The notes: generated from the letters alone by a model not told the origin. A DNA stretch of 64,000 bases from Schaedlerella glycyrrhizinilytica_A (GCF_042852765.1 NZ_AP031414.1); one strand, 5' to 3'; positions 15,323 through 23,776 are shown, counted from the stretch's first letter. A program made the numbers and translations.

Positions 15323-17248
15323 ATGAGATTAACAGAAGCAATCACGATCCGAAATACGACATTTAAAAACCGTGTGATGTTCCCGCCGCTGACAACCGGC
15401 TACGAGGACAGAAACGGAACGATCACCGAGCAGGATATCGCATTCTATACAAGACTGGCAGAGGGCGGCGCCGGTTATATTGTGATCGGAGACGTGGCGC
15501 CGATCCAGAACTTCACCCCGACCCCGCGTTTGTTTGACGATGCGCAGATCGAGTCTTTCCGCAAGCTGGCGGACAGTGTGCACGTATATGGCGCAAAACT
15601 CGGAATCCAGATCTTCCATCCGGAATATGACTGCGAGACGATGATGCGTCTGTTCGCAGAGGGAAAGATGGACGAAGTCCGGACAAAGCTGCACCACGAT
15701 ATGATGCACTTTGTGGATGAAGTCAGCGAGGAAATGCTGCTTTCGATCATCGATAAAATGTGCGCATGTGCGGTGCGGGCAGAAAAAGCCGGCGTAGATG
15801 TGATCCAGATCCACGGCGACCGTCTCGTCGGAGCGCTGTGCAGTACGAAAATGAACCACCGTACCGATAAATTCGGCGGAAGCCTTGAGAACCGGACACG
15901 GTTTGCGCTTCTGCTCGTGGAAGCGCTCAGAAAAGCCGTGCCGGATATGATCATCGATTATAAATTCTCCGTTGTGACTCCTGAGAGAGGAAAAGGCGGG
16001 ATCGATGAGGCGGACGCACCGGAATTTGCGAAAATGCTGGAGGCGGCAGGCGTAGATATGCTTCATGTGGCACAGGCAAACCATACCGGAAACATGGCGG
16101 ATACGATCCCGCCGATGGGCGTACAGCCGTATGGATTCTTTGCGGATATTTCCGGAAAAGTAAAAGAGGCGGTTTCGATTCCGGTCAGCACAGTCGGACG
16201 GATCATTTCTCCGGCAATGGCAGAGCAGATCCTTGCATCAGGAAAAGCGGATATGGTCGGAATCGGACGTGGGCTTCTGGCAGATCCGGACTGGACGAAC
16301 AAAGCGGCGGCAGGAAAAAGCTGTGACATCCGCGAATGTATTTCCTGTAACAAGGGATGTACCGATAAAATCCAGCACCGTGAATTTTTGTCCTGTATCC
16401 TGAATGCGGAAAACGGATATGAGGGAACAAGAAAGATCACTCCTGCAGAGTCACCGAAGCATATCGTGATCGTAGGAGGTGGCGTTGCCGGAATGGAAGC
16501 GGCGCGTGTCGCTGTGAAAAAGGGTCATAAAGTTACCTTGTTTGAGCAGAAGACAAGCCTTGGCGGTCAGCTGGAGATCGCAAGCGTACCGCCGCGCAAA
16601 GAAGAGATGCGCCGGTTTACAAACTACCTGTCCCATTGTATGAAACAGGAGGGGATCACCCTGCGTCTCGGCGAAGCTGCGACGCCGGAAAAAATCCTGG
16701 ATCTGAAACCGGATCATGTGATCGTGGCGGCAGGTGCAAATAGCGCCCGTTTCCCGATCAACGGAATGGATCGTGCCTGCGTATGCGATGCATGGGATGT
16801 GCTGAGCGGCAAGACGGAAGTATACGGAAGAACCGCGGTGATCGGAGGCGGAATGGTAGGATGCGAGACCGCAGAATATTTGGCGGAACGCGGATGCAGC
16901 GTATCGGTGATCGAGATGCTCGATAAGATCGCGGCAGGCGAAAGCGAGACGATCCTCCCGACTTTGAAAGAGAATTATGAACGGTTCGGCGTGAAAGAAT
17001 ATCCATCTCATAAAGTAGAAGAAATTCAGGAAAGCTCTGTGATCTGCAAGAACAAAGAGGATGAAAAAGTTGTCATCGACTGCGATTTCGTTGTTCTTGC
17101 GATGGGTGCGAGACCGGTTGCATTTGACACCGCATTTTTGGATGAAGCGGGAATCCCGTTTGCGAAAATCGGAGACTGCGGCGAGCGTGCGTCAGACATT
17201 TCCAACGCGGTAAGAACCGCATATGATACGGTAAATGCGATCCGGTAA
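15323..17248 (+). CDS. Old-yellow-enzyme/FAD Fe-S oxidoreductase of the 2,4-dienoyl-CoA reductase / enoate reductase type
   Basis: The 641-residue protein has three modules: an FMN TIM barrel (residues 1 to about 340), a 4Fe-4S site (ECISCNKGCTDKIQHREFLSC, the CxxCNxxC plus distal cysteine pattern) and a C-terminal NAD(P)H/FAD part with two dinucleotide motifs (IVIVGGGVAGMEAAR and AVIGGGMVGCETAEYL). The family reduces activated C=C bonds and includes enoate reductase and bile-acid BaiCD/BaiH enzymes. The segment that in relatives reads H-G-A-H-G-Y-L is here HGDRLVGALCSTKMNHRTDKFGGS, so the proton-donor region differs. The ATG at 15323 is preferred over 15299 because AGAAGGA is spaced correctly from it. 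Last gene of the AraC-linked operon; a terminator follows. Confidence 0.9.
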   Translation: MRLTEAITIRNTTFKNRVMFPPLTTGYEDRNGTITEQDIAFYTRLAEGGAGYIVIGDVAPIQNFTPTPRLFDDAQIESFRKLADSVHVYGAKLGIQIFHPEYDCETMMRLFAEGKMDEVRTKLHHDMMHFVDEVSEEMLLSIIDKMCACAVRAEKAGVDVIQIHGDRLVGALCSTKMNHRTDKFGGSLENRTRFALLLVEALRKAVPDMIIDYKFSVVTPERGKGGIDEADAPEFAKMLEAAGVDMLHVAQANHTGNMADTIPPMGVQPYGFFADISGKVKEAVSIPVSTVGRIISPAMAEQILASGKADMVGIGRGLLADPDWTNKAAAGKSCDIRECISCNKGCTDKIQHREFLSCILNAENGYEGTRKITPAESPKHIVIVGGGVAGMEAARVAVKKGHKVTLFEQKTSLGGQLEIASVPPRKEEMRRFTNYLSHCMKQEGITLRLGEAATPEKILDLKPDHVIVAAGANSARFPINGMDRACVCDAWDVLSGKTEVYGRTAVIGGGMVGCETAEYLAERGCSVSVIEMLDKIAAGESETILPTLKENYERFGVKEYPSHKVEEIQESSVICKNKEDEKVVIDCDFVVLAMGARPVAFDTAFLDEAGIPFAKIGDCGERASDISNAVRTAYDTVNAIR

Positions 17249-17287
17249 ATGTCGTCTGGCAAGCGGATCGGAAAAGAATTGATATAG

Positions 17288-17341
17288 AAAAAGCTCATAA
17301 GTCATGACTGTGTAAGCAGATCTTGATTTGTGAGCTTTTTT
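17288..17341 (+). terminator. Terminator after the reductase operon
   Basis: AAAAAGCTCA (17288-17297) pairs with TGAGCTTTTT (17331-17340) around a longer internal loop and ends in a T-run. Confidence 0.75.
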
Positions 17342-17360
17342 CGCGTTTATATATAGGAAT

Positions 17361-17411
17361 AAAAAAATCCGAGAGGAAATCCCGTGAAAATATGTGGGCT
17401 CCTTTCGGATT
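17361..17411 (-). terminator. Terminator of the SRP RNA gene
   Basis: On the minus strand AATCCGAAAGGA and TCCTCTCGGATT pair and are followed by seven T residues (17361-17367 as A on the plus strand). Confidence 0.75.
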
Positions 17412-17423
17412 CTGATCGTCTTT

Positions 17424-17690
17424 TTTCGTGCATTGCGCTTCGAATGTATCTCCACAAACGTTACCTTGACAGCCAACTCGACCCAGGCACCCTCACAACA
17501 CCCGGGAGGTTCTGCTTAGTGCTGCTTCGTTCCCGACCTGACACGGTTCACAGATTCCCGTCGCATGAGACCCAGATTTTCAACGTCACTTATCAAGGGC
17601 AGCTTTGCAGATCAACACCCTCGGCGCAATATCACCCCTGCTATAGCGGATTGCAGGTACAAGGTACCGCTAGCACCCCGGCTGCACGAG
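17424..17690 (-). ncRNA. ffs: Signal recognition particle RNA, long Bacillus-type with Alu domain
   Basis: Read on the minus strand, the S-domain tip GTCAGGTCGGGAACGAAGC matches the SRP RNA helix 8 with its GGAA-type tetraloop and asymmetric loop, the site bound by Ffh. Upstream, GCCGGGGTGCTAGCGGTACC and the GGTACCTTGTACC hairpin are those of the Gram-positive Alu domain. The 5' end TCGTGCA (17683-17689) is complementary to TGCACGA at 17426-17432, which would form the terminal helix 1 of Bacillus- and archaeal-type RNAs and gives about 265 nt, the usual long-form size. Ends are estimates. An almost ideal promoter precedes it and a terminator follows. With it, the 615-base gap between coding genes is explained. 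Confidence 0.93.
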
Positions 17691-17695
17691 CTTTA

Positions 17696-17724
17696 ATTTT
17701 ACAATGTTTTTTGCAAAAAGTCAA
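17696..17724 (-). promoter_or_regulatory. Promoter of the SRP RNA gene
   Basis: On the minus strand TTGACT (17724-17719), exactly 17 bases, then TAAAAT (17701-17696). The predicted start is about 7 bases on, near 17689, which agrees with the 5' end needed for helix 1. Confidence 0.85.
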
Positions 17725-17774
17725 TGGATTGGCAGGAAGTCTTGATTTTTTATCGGCAATACGGCTTTCGGCGG

Positions 17775-17803
17775 TTGTGTAATATCGAGAAATTGTCTAT
17801 AAT
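17775..17803 (+). promoter_or_regulatory. Promoter of the DUF4080 radical SAM / nth operon
   Basis: TTGTGT (17775-17780), 17 bases, TATAAT (17798-17803), 61 bases before the start codon. Confidence 0.6.
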
Positions 17804-17863
17804 GGTAGGAGTTTATGATGAAAACAGTGACGTAAAACAGTGATGTAAAATGGGAGGCGGACG

Positions 17864-19735
17864 ATGAACGTATTGCTGGCGGCGATCAACGCGAAATATA
17901 TCCATTCCAATCTGGCTGTGTACAGCTTAAAGGCGTATGCGGAGGAAAAATGGGATTCCGAGGCAGGACAAAAGGAAATACAGGAAGATACAAAGCCGAT
18001 CATTGCGATCGCGGAATATACGATCAATCAGACCGTAGATCAGATCCTGATGGATCTGTACCGCAGAAAGCCGGATATGCTCTGCTTTTCCTGTTATCTC
18101 TGGAATATCGAATATGTAGAACATTTACTGCGGGAGATCCCGAAGATCCTGCCGAAGACGGAAATCTGGCTCGGCGGACCGGAAGTTTCGTGGAATGCCA
18201 AAGAGATGCTTCTGCGATTCCCACAGGTGCGCGGCGTGATGCGCGGTGAGGGTGAGGAGACATTTTATCAGCTTTTGCGGGCGCGGAATGAAGATCTGCA
18301 TAAGATCGACGGGATCACGTTCCGGAACAAAGAGGTCTGGAACAATGAAGCACGGAACAATGACACCCGGAACGATGATGACAGGGAGCAGGAGACGATT
18401 CTGGCGACGGATGAGAGAAAACCGATGGATTTAAGCAAAATTCCGTTCGTCTACAAGGATATGGATCCGTTTGAGCATAAGATCATCTATTATGAATCCA
18501 GCCGGGGATGCCCGTTTTCCTGCAGTTACTGTCTCTCTTCGATCGACAAATGTCTGCGGTTCCGTGATTCGGAGCTTGTGAAGCGGGAATTGCAGTTTTT
18601 TATTGACAGAAAAGTACCGCAGGTGAAGTTTGTGGACCGGACGTTCAACTGCCGCCACGATCATGCGATGACGATCTGGAAATATCTCGCGGAACATGAC
18701 AACGGAACGACTAATTTTCATTTTGAGGTGGCGGCGGATCTTCTCAATGAAGAAGAGATCCGTCTGATCCGCTCTATGCGCCCGGGACTGATCCAGCTCG
18801 AGATCGGCGTGCAGTCGACGAATGAACGGACGATCAAGGAAATCCGGAGAACGATGAAATTTTCCGAAGTTGCACGGATTGTAAGCGAAGTCCGCTCCGG
18901 CGGAAATATCCATCAGCATCTGGATCTGATCGCAGGGCTTCCGTATGAAGATATGGAGAGTTTTCACCGTTCGTTTAACGATGTGTATGCATTGCGTCCG
19001 CAGCAGCTCCAGCTTGGATTCCTGAAAGTGCTGAAAGGCTCTTATATGGAAGAAAAGGCAGTGGAGTATCAGCTCGTATTTCAGGAACGCCCGCCATTTG
19101 AAGTCTTGTCTACGAAATGGCTTTCATATGAGGATGTGATCCGGCTAAAAGGCATCGAGGAGATGGTGGAAGTCCATTACAACAGTGGGCAGTTTGTGCA
19201 TACGATGGAACGGCTGGAACCGATATTCGGCGACGCGTTTTCGATGTATGATGCGCTCCGGGCATATTATGAAGCGCACGGACTGGATCAGGTCAATCAC
19301 AGCCGGATCGGTCGATATGAGATTTTGTGGGCATTTCTTACGGAATATCTTGAAAAGTATCTTAGAGAATCTAAGAAATCTTCTTTGGAATCGTTTGGGG
19401 AATCGCTCGTGGGATCGCCCGTGGGATCGGCAGACGGTTGGCAGGAGGAATTTCGGGAGGCGCTCACTTATGATCTGTATCTGCGGGAAAATGTAAAGAA
19501 CCGTCCGGCATTTGCAGGGGAAGAGACCGTGGAAAAACGGATCGCCGCGGCATTTTATGAACGGGAAGAGAGCGAACATCAATATCTGAAGAGCGGATAC
19601 GAGGGAAGAGACAGGCGGCAGATGCGGAAGATGACACATTTGGAGAGAATCGGCGGAAAGCTGCTGCTGTTTGATTATCAGAACAGGGACGCGCTCTGTA
19701 ATCAGGCGAGAGTGACCGCAGTGGAGGGATTATGA
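17864..19735 (+). CDS. B12-binding-domain radical SAM protein, DUF4080 type
   Basis: The 623-residue protein starts with a cobalamin-binding-like Rossmann domain (MNVLLAAINAKYIHSNLAVYSL; FSCYLWNIEYVEHLLREIPK; WLGGPEVSW; GEGEETFYQLL), then a radical SAM domain with the CPFSCSYC cluster motif, FVDRTFNCRHDHA and GVQSTNERTIKEIRR, and ends with the DUF4080 region. The usual cobalamin-ligating DxHxxG is not seen in the first domain, so B12 binding is uncertain. The substrate is unknown. Two in-frame tandem repeats occur in variable linkers: four 15-bp units at 18324-18383 (RNKEV WNNEA RNNDT RNDDD) and four 12-bp units at 19387-19434. It overlaps nth by 4 bases, implying translational coupling. Confidence 0.88.
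   Translation: MNVLLAAINAKYIHSNLAVYSLKAYAEEKWDSEAGQKEIQEDTKPIIAIAEYTINQTVDQILMDLYRRKPDMLCFSCYLWNIEYVEHLLREIPKILPKTEIWLGGPEVSWNAKEMLLRFPQVRGVMRGEGEETFYQLLRARNEDLHKIDGITFRNKEVWNNEARNNDTRNDDDREQETILATDERKPMDLSKIPFVYKDMDPFEHKIIYYESSRGCPFSCSYCLSSIDKCLRFRDSELVKRELQFFIDRKVPQVKFVDRTFNCRHDHAMTIWKYLAEHDNGTTNFHFEVAADLLNEEEIRLIRSMRPGLIQLEIGVQSTNERTIKEIRRTMKFSEVARIVSEVRSGGNIHQHLDLIAGLPYEDMESFHRSFNDVYALRPQQLQLGFLKVLKGSYMEEKAVEYQLVFQERPPFEVLSTKWLSYEDVIRLKGIEEMVEVHYNSGQFVHTMERLEPIFGDAFSMYDALRAYYEAHGLDQVNHSRIGRYEILWAFLTEYLEKYLRESKKSSLESFGESLVGSPVGSADGWQEEFREALTYDLYLRENVKNRPAFAGEETVEKRIAAAFYEREESEHQYLKSGYEGRDRRQMRKMTHLERIGGKLLLFDYQNRDALCNQARVTAVEGL
18324..18383 (+). repeat. In-frame 15-bp tandem repeat, four units
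   Basis: Imperfect units beginning GGAAC at 18324, 18339, 18354 and 18369 encode pentapeptides in a linker between the B12-like and radical SAM domains. Confidence 0.75.
19387..19434 (+). repeat. In-frame 12-bp tandem repeat, four units
   Basis: Units with an AATCG/GATCG core at 19389, 19401, 19413 and 19425 encode a Ser/Gly-rich tetrapeptide linker in the C-terminal DUF4080 part. Confidence 0.7.
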
Positions 19736-20367
19736 AAAAAAGGACGAAAGAAATTCTTGATATATTAGACGCGCAGTACGGGACGGAATATGTATGTTAT
19801 CTCAATTACGAGACTCCGTGGCAGCTTTTGATCGCGACAATGCTGAGCGCGCAGTGCACCGACGCCAGAGTGAACATCGTGACAAAAGATCTGTTTCGGA
19901 AATATCAGACGGTCGATGCATTTGCGGACGCAGATTTGCGGGAACTGGAACAGGACATTAAGCCCACCGGTTTCTACCATAATAAAGCGAAAAATATCAT
20001 TTCCTGTATGCGGGATGTGCGGGACAGATTTGGCGGCGAAGTTCCGTGCAGTCTGGAAGATCTGACAAGTCTTGCGGGAGTCGGACGGAAGACCGCAAAT
20101 GTGATCCGCGGCAATATTTACCATGATGCGAGCGTGGTGGTGGACACACATGTCAAACGGATTTCCAACCGGCTGGGTCTGACGAAGAATCAAGATCCGG
20201 AGAAGATAGAGCAGGATCTGATGAAAGAACTGCCGAAAGATCACTGGATCCTGTATAATATCCAGATCATTACGTTTGGGCGGAGCATTTGTACGGCACG
20301 AAGCCCGAAATGTGAAGAATGTTTTCTGCGTGCATATTGCAAAACAATTTCAAAAAGTATAAAATAA
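19732..20367 (+). CDS. nth: Endonuclease III
   Basis: The 211-residue protein is the bifunctional DNA glycosylase/AP lyase that removes oxidised pyrimidines. It shows the helix-hairpin-helix LAGVGRKTANVIRG with the catalytic lysine, the VVVDTHVKRISNRLGL segment with the catalytic aspartate, and the C-terminal CTARSPKCEECFLRAYC run, which is the C-x6-C-x2-C-x5-C 4Fe-4S cluster motif. The start ATG overlaps the previous stop (ATGA), so it is coupled to the radical SAM gene. Length is typical. Confidence 0.97.
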   Translation: MKKRTKEILDILDAQYGTEYVCYLNYETPWQLLIATMLSAQCTDARVNIVTKDLFRKYQTVDAFADADLRELEQDIKPTGFYHNKAKNIISCMRDVRDRFGGEVPCSLEDLTSLAGVGRKTANVIRGNIYHDASVVVDTHVKRISNRLGLTKNQDPEKIEQDLMKELPKDHWILYNIQIITFGRSICTARSPKCEECFLRAYCKTISKSIK

Positions 20368-20411
20368 TTACCAAATTTTAATTTGTATCGAATAGATGGA
20401 GGCAATTCGTG

Positions 20412-20510
20412 ATGTATAATAAGAAATTTCGCAAACTGGTATCGATCATCGTGCTTGTCGTGATATTGGCGATGGTATTGACAATGGTGATCCCGTATCT
20501 GATGGGTTAG
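20412..20510 (+). CDS. Small single-pass membrane protein, 32 residues
   Basis: A 33-codon frame (MYNKKFRKLVSIIV... ending PYLMG) follows GGAGG (20398-20402) at good spacing. It has four lysine/arginine residues, then one hydrophobic helix of about 20 residues, then PYL. It is too short for most annotation. It lies between nth and vanW, with 27 bases before the vanW start. Function unknown; short basic/hydrophobic proteins like this are common and often overlooked in Clostridia. Confidence 0.7.
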   Translation: MYNKKFRKLVSIIVLVVILAMVLTMVIPYLMG

Positions 20511-20537
20511 ACGCTGCGGAGAGGTTTGAACAAAAAC

Positions 20538-22190
20538 ATGACAGGAACGAAAAAGAGACGGAGAAGAGGGCGGAGACGGCATCGGCGGAACCGGCGCAGT
20601 CTGTATCTGTGTCTGACGGTCGTAGTGATCGCGGCGGTCAGCATCGGGGCAGTACAGCTCTTTCTTGGAAATTATGTGAAAAAACAGAATGACGGAACGA
20701 TCCTGAACGGCGTGAAGATCGGAACGACCGACGTATCCGGGATGACGAAAAAAGAAGCGACAAAAGCCGTGGAAAAAACGTTGTCGGGATATGGCGGTGT
20801 GAAAGTGACGTTTGAACTGGAATCGGGCGGGACGTTTGAGGCAACACTGGCGGAAATGGGACTTGATGCGCCGGATCTGAAAGAGACGGTCGCGCAGGCG
20901 GCGAAGTATGGATACAGCGGCAACGCAGTCAGCGCGTATAAGACGTTGAAAAAGGCGGAGAAAGGAAAACTCCGGCATACGATCCCTTTGAAGTATGCGG
21001 TTTCGGAGAAAGAGACCGGAGAGATCCTCGATACCAGAAGCAGCGAGCTTTTGGCACAGCCGCAGAATGCTTATGTGACTCAGCAGGACGGCAGCGTACA
21101 AGTCGTGAAAGAAAAGCAGGGAGAGCTTCCGGATCATGCAAAGACGATCCAGGCGCTCAATAACTGGCTGAATGAGGACTGGAATGGGAAAAACGGAACG
21201 ATCCGGGCGGCAGTGAAGAAGACAGATCCTGAGATCACCGAGAAAGATCTGAAAGACGTGACGGATCTGCTCGGAACGTATACGACATTTTATGGAAGTG
21301 ACGGAAGCGGACGGGCGCAGAATATTGAGACCGGGGCTTCTCATATCGGCGGAACGCTGCTCGCTCCGGGCGAAGAATTGTCGGCGAATGCGGCGATGGA
21401 ACCTTATACCTATGAAAACGGCTACGCAGAGGCGGCGTCCTATGAGAGCAATACCGTTGTGCAGACAATGGGCGGCGGAATCTGTCAGGTTTCGACAACG
21501 TTGTACAATGCGATCCTGTATGCGGAGTTGGAAATTGTCGAACGCTATCCGCATTCGATGCTGGTCGGCTATGTAGAGCCGTCGATGGATGCCGCGATCG
21601 CGGACGACGTGCTGGATCTTGTGTTTAAAAATAATCAGAAGACACCGGTTTATATTGAAAGCGTGCTGTCGGGAGGCAATCTGACGTTTAATATTTACGG
21701 AAAGGAAACCCGGGATCCGGGGCGGACGCTGGAGTTTGTCAGCGAGACGACGGAAAGCAAAGAGACCGAGGGAAAACGTTTTGTCGCAACAGAAGACTAT
21801 ATTGGCTATATGGGTCTTCAAAGCGCCGCACATCCGGAGATTTCCGCACAGCTCTGGAAAGTGGTTTACGAGAACGGTGTGGAAGTGAGCCGGGACGTGA
21901 TCAATTACAGTACCTATGTTGCGGCGCCGGAGACATACGGTGTTGGAACCGTATCGGACGATCCGGCGGCGACGGAGAAGATGAATCAGGCAATCCTGAC
22001 GCAGGATGAAGCGCAGATCCAGGCGGCGATCCAGGAAATCCTTTATGGAGTTCCGGCGGAGAACACTGCATCGGGAACGGGAACGCCGGATGGAGCATCG
22101 GCAGAAGCCGCAGGCGATGCCGCAAATGCGACAGCGGCAAATGGCGCGGTGCCGGCGGACGGTACGCAGACAGCGCCTGCGGCGCAGTGA
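20538..22190 (+). CDS. VanW-family protein with peptidoglycan-binding-like repeats
   Basis: About 550 residues. The N-terminus is an arginine-rich stretch followed by one membrane helix (residues about 17-40), so the bulk is extracellular. Then come domains like those that precede YkuD/VanW modules (NGVKIGTTDVSGMTKKEATKAVEKTL is the typical repeat opening), and the VanW core: ETGASHIGGTLLAPGEELS, NTVVQTMGGGICQVSTTLYNA and YPHSMLVGYVEPSMDAAI. The last 60 residues are alanine-rich and probably unstructured. VanW is named from vancomycin-resistance clusters, but its biochemical role is unknown and most copies are unrelated to resistance. The ATG at 20538 is preferred to the TTG at 20526, whose distance to GGAGAGG is too short. 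Confidence 0.9.
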   Translation: MTGTKKRRRRGRRRHRRNRRSLYLCLTVVVIAAVSIGAVQLFLGNYVKKQNDGTILNGVKIGTTDVSGMTKKEATKAVEKTLSGYGGVKVTFELESGGTFEATLAEMGLDAPDLKETVAQAAKYGYSGNAVSAYKTLKKAEKGKLRHTIPLKYAVSEKETGEILDTRSSELLAQPQNAYVTQQDGSVQVVKEKQGELPDHAKTIQALNNWLNEDWNGKNGTIRAAVKKTDPEITEKDLKDVTDLLGTYTTFYGSDGSGRAQNIETGASHIGGTLLAPGEELSANAAMEPYTYENGYAEAASYESNTVVQTMGGGICQVSTTLYNAILYAELEIVERYPHSMLVGYVEPSMDAAIADDVLDLVFKNNQKTPVYIESVLSGGNLTFNIYGKETRDPGRTLEFVSETTESKETEGKRFVATEDYIGYMGLQSAAHPEISAQLWKVVYENGVEVSRDVINYSTYVAAPETYGVGTVSDDPAATEKMNQAILTQDEAQIQAAIQEILYGVPAENTASGTGTPDGASAEAAGDAANATAANGAVPADGTQTAPAAQ

Positions 22191-22218
22191 GACGGATACA
22201 GAATCGACAGGAGAGATT

Positions 22219-23220
22219 ATGAGAATTGGAAATTTGACACAGACCGTCTGGAAACGTTCTGTGAAGAAGCAGCTTCATAAGAGGCGGGAAGCATTTCTGA
22301 CGGAACCTTTGAACGGGGAGCGCTGCAGTGCGATGAAAGTCGATGCACAGACTTCCGTGGTGGTGACGGCAAATGCATCTGCCAACGGGAATACAGCGAA
22401 GACAGCGGCGTATGCCGCGATCCGCGCGGTCAACGATCTGGCGTGCCGGGGAGCAGATCCGGCGGGGATCCGGCTGCAGTGTTTTCTGCCGAAATCGATG
22501 ACGGAGGAACAATTCCGGGATCTGATCGGCGAAGCGGAAGCATTTTGTGAGGAGCATGATCTGGAACTGATCAATGTGGCAGCGGAGACAAGTCCGGCGG
22601 TCCGGCAGATTTTTGTGCAGGCAGGGGCGGTCGGAATCGGAAAGAACGGTGTGCTTCCACTTGGCGGGGCATCAAAAGGAGACGAGATCGTACTGTGCGG
22701 TTCGGTTGGACTGGAGGGCGCGCTTCGGATCTTAGAGGAACAGGAAGCGGATTTGTCGCAGCGATTTGTTCCGGCATTTCTGCGGCAGACAAAGGCGCTG
22801 AAACGAGAGCTTTGCCCGCTGGACGCACTGAAAGTGGCAGTTCCGTATGTGCGCGCGATGCAGCAGATCGGAAGCGGCGGGATCTTGGCGGCGCTCTGGG
22901 AACTGTCCGAGGCGGCAGGAGCAGGATTTCAGGTTGCGATGGAACAGATGACGATCTGTCAGGAGACGGTGGAGATTTGTGAATATTACCGTTTGAATCC
23001 GTATCAGATGACGTCGGCAGGCGCGGTTCTGATGGTGACGAACGAAGCGCAGCAGCTGTTACATTTGCTGGAAAAGGAGGGCGTGCGAGCCGCCAGGCTT
23101 GGGATGATCCACGACGGAAACGCGCGGGTGATCACAAGCGGAGAAGAGGTACGGTATCTGGATCGTCCGGCGGCAGATGAACTGGCGCGCTGGATGGCAG
23201 AACATGTGACGGATCGATAA
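22219..23220 (+). CDS. AIR-synthase-related (PurM/HypE-fold) protein
   Basis: The 333-residue protein resembles the HypE/ThiL/SelD superfamily: an N-terminal ATP-binding half (DAQTSVVVTANASANG; AIRAVNDLACRGADPAGIRLQCFLP) and a C-terminal half with GDEIVLCGSVGLEGAL, QQIGSGGILAALWELSEAAGAGF and TSAGAVLMVT. It has no hyp genes nearby and lacks the HypE C-terminal PRIC cysteine, so hydrogenase maturation is unlikely. The acidic metal-binding residues are less conserved than in SelD or PurM. It sits between VanW and an Lrp/aminotransferase pair. The ATG at 22219 follows AGGAGAGA; the frame extends upstream only by overlap with vanW. Exact reaction unknown. Confidence 0.8.
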   Translation: MRIGNLTQTVWKRSVKKQLHKRREAFLTEPLNGERCSAMKVDAQTSVVVTANASANGNTAKTAAYAAIRAVNDLACRGADPAGIRLQCFLPKSMTEEQFRDLIGEAEAFCEEHDLELINVAAETSPAVRQIFVQAGAVGIGKNGVLPLGGASKGDEIVLCGSVGLEGALRILEEQEADLSQRFVPAFLRQTKALKRELCPLDALKVAVPYVRAMQQIGSGGILAALWELSEAAGAGFQVAMEQMTICQETVEICEYYRLNPYQMTSAGAVLMVTNEAQQLLHLLEKEGVRAARLGMIHDGNARVITSGEEVRYLDRPAADELARWMAEHVTDR

Positions 23221-23275
23221 AACGAAACGGATGACAGAACTATATAGAAGATTTAGAAAACGGGAGGGAATTAAG

Positions 23276-23776
23276 ATGGATATGCATCAGGAAATGCGGC
23301 ATGAAATATTGCGTTATCTGGAGAAAAACAGTCGGGTGAATTTGCAGGAATTGGCAGTGCTTCTCGGAGTCGACGAGACGTTGGTGGCAAATGAGATCGC
23401 AGATATGGAAAAGGAAAAGATCATCTGCGGATACCACACTCTGATCGACTGGGACAAGACCGGAGAGGAGAAAGTGACTGCGCTGATCGAAGTGCGTGTG
23501 ACGCCGCAGAGAAATCAGGGATTTGACCGGATCGCGGAGCGGATCTACAATTATCCGGAAGTGTTTGCGGTGTATCTGATCTCCGGTGGATATGACCTGC
23601 TCGTTACATTGGACGGAAAATCACTGAAGGAAGTATCGCGGTTCGTATCGGAGAAATTGTCGCCGATCGATTCCGTGATCAGTACGGCAACGTATTTCAT
23701 TTTGAAAAAATACAAAGATCACGGGACGATCATGGTTCCGAAAAAAGAATCGGAAAGGATGTTGATGACGCCGTGA
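23276..23776 (+). CDS. Lrp/AsnC-family transcriptional regulator
   Basis: The 166-residue protein has an N-terminal winged helix (EILRYLEKNSRVNLQELAVLLGVDETLVANEIADMEKEKIICGYHTLIDWDK) and a C-terminal RAM domain with the ligand-binding GGYDLLVTLDGKSL segment, plus a short tail. Such regulators sense amino acids. It is directly followed by an aminotransferase gene whose start overlaps its stop, an arrangement repeated in Clostridia, so it probably responds to the amino acid handled by that enzyme. ATG 23276 has GGGAGGG upstream. Confidence 0.93.
   Translation: MDMHQEMRHEILRYLEKNSRVNLQELAVLLGVDETLVANEIADMEKEKIICGYHTLIDWDKTGEEKVTALIEVRVTPQRNQGFDRIAERIYNYPEVFAVYLISGGYDLLVTLDGKSLKEVSRFVSEKLSPIDSVISTATYFILKKYKDHGTIMVPKKESERMLMTP

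Noticed and set aside
17384..17782. 132-codon frame over the SRP RNA
   Set aside because: The conserved SRP RNA motifs on the minus strand, with promoter and terminator, explain this region.
20241..21833. Minus-strand 530-codon frame opposite nth and vanW
   Set aside because: It spans two real genes in antisense and its composition is an artefact of codon bias.
20538..22190. Vancomycin-resistance role for the VanW protein
   Set aside because: No vanH, vanA, vanX or vanRS genes are nearby; VanW-domain proteins are widespread without resistance.
22219..23220. Hydrogenase maturation factor HypE
   Set aside because: No other hyp genes and no C-terminal cysteine motif are present.
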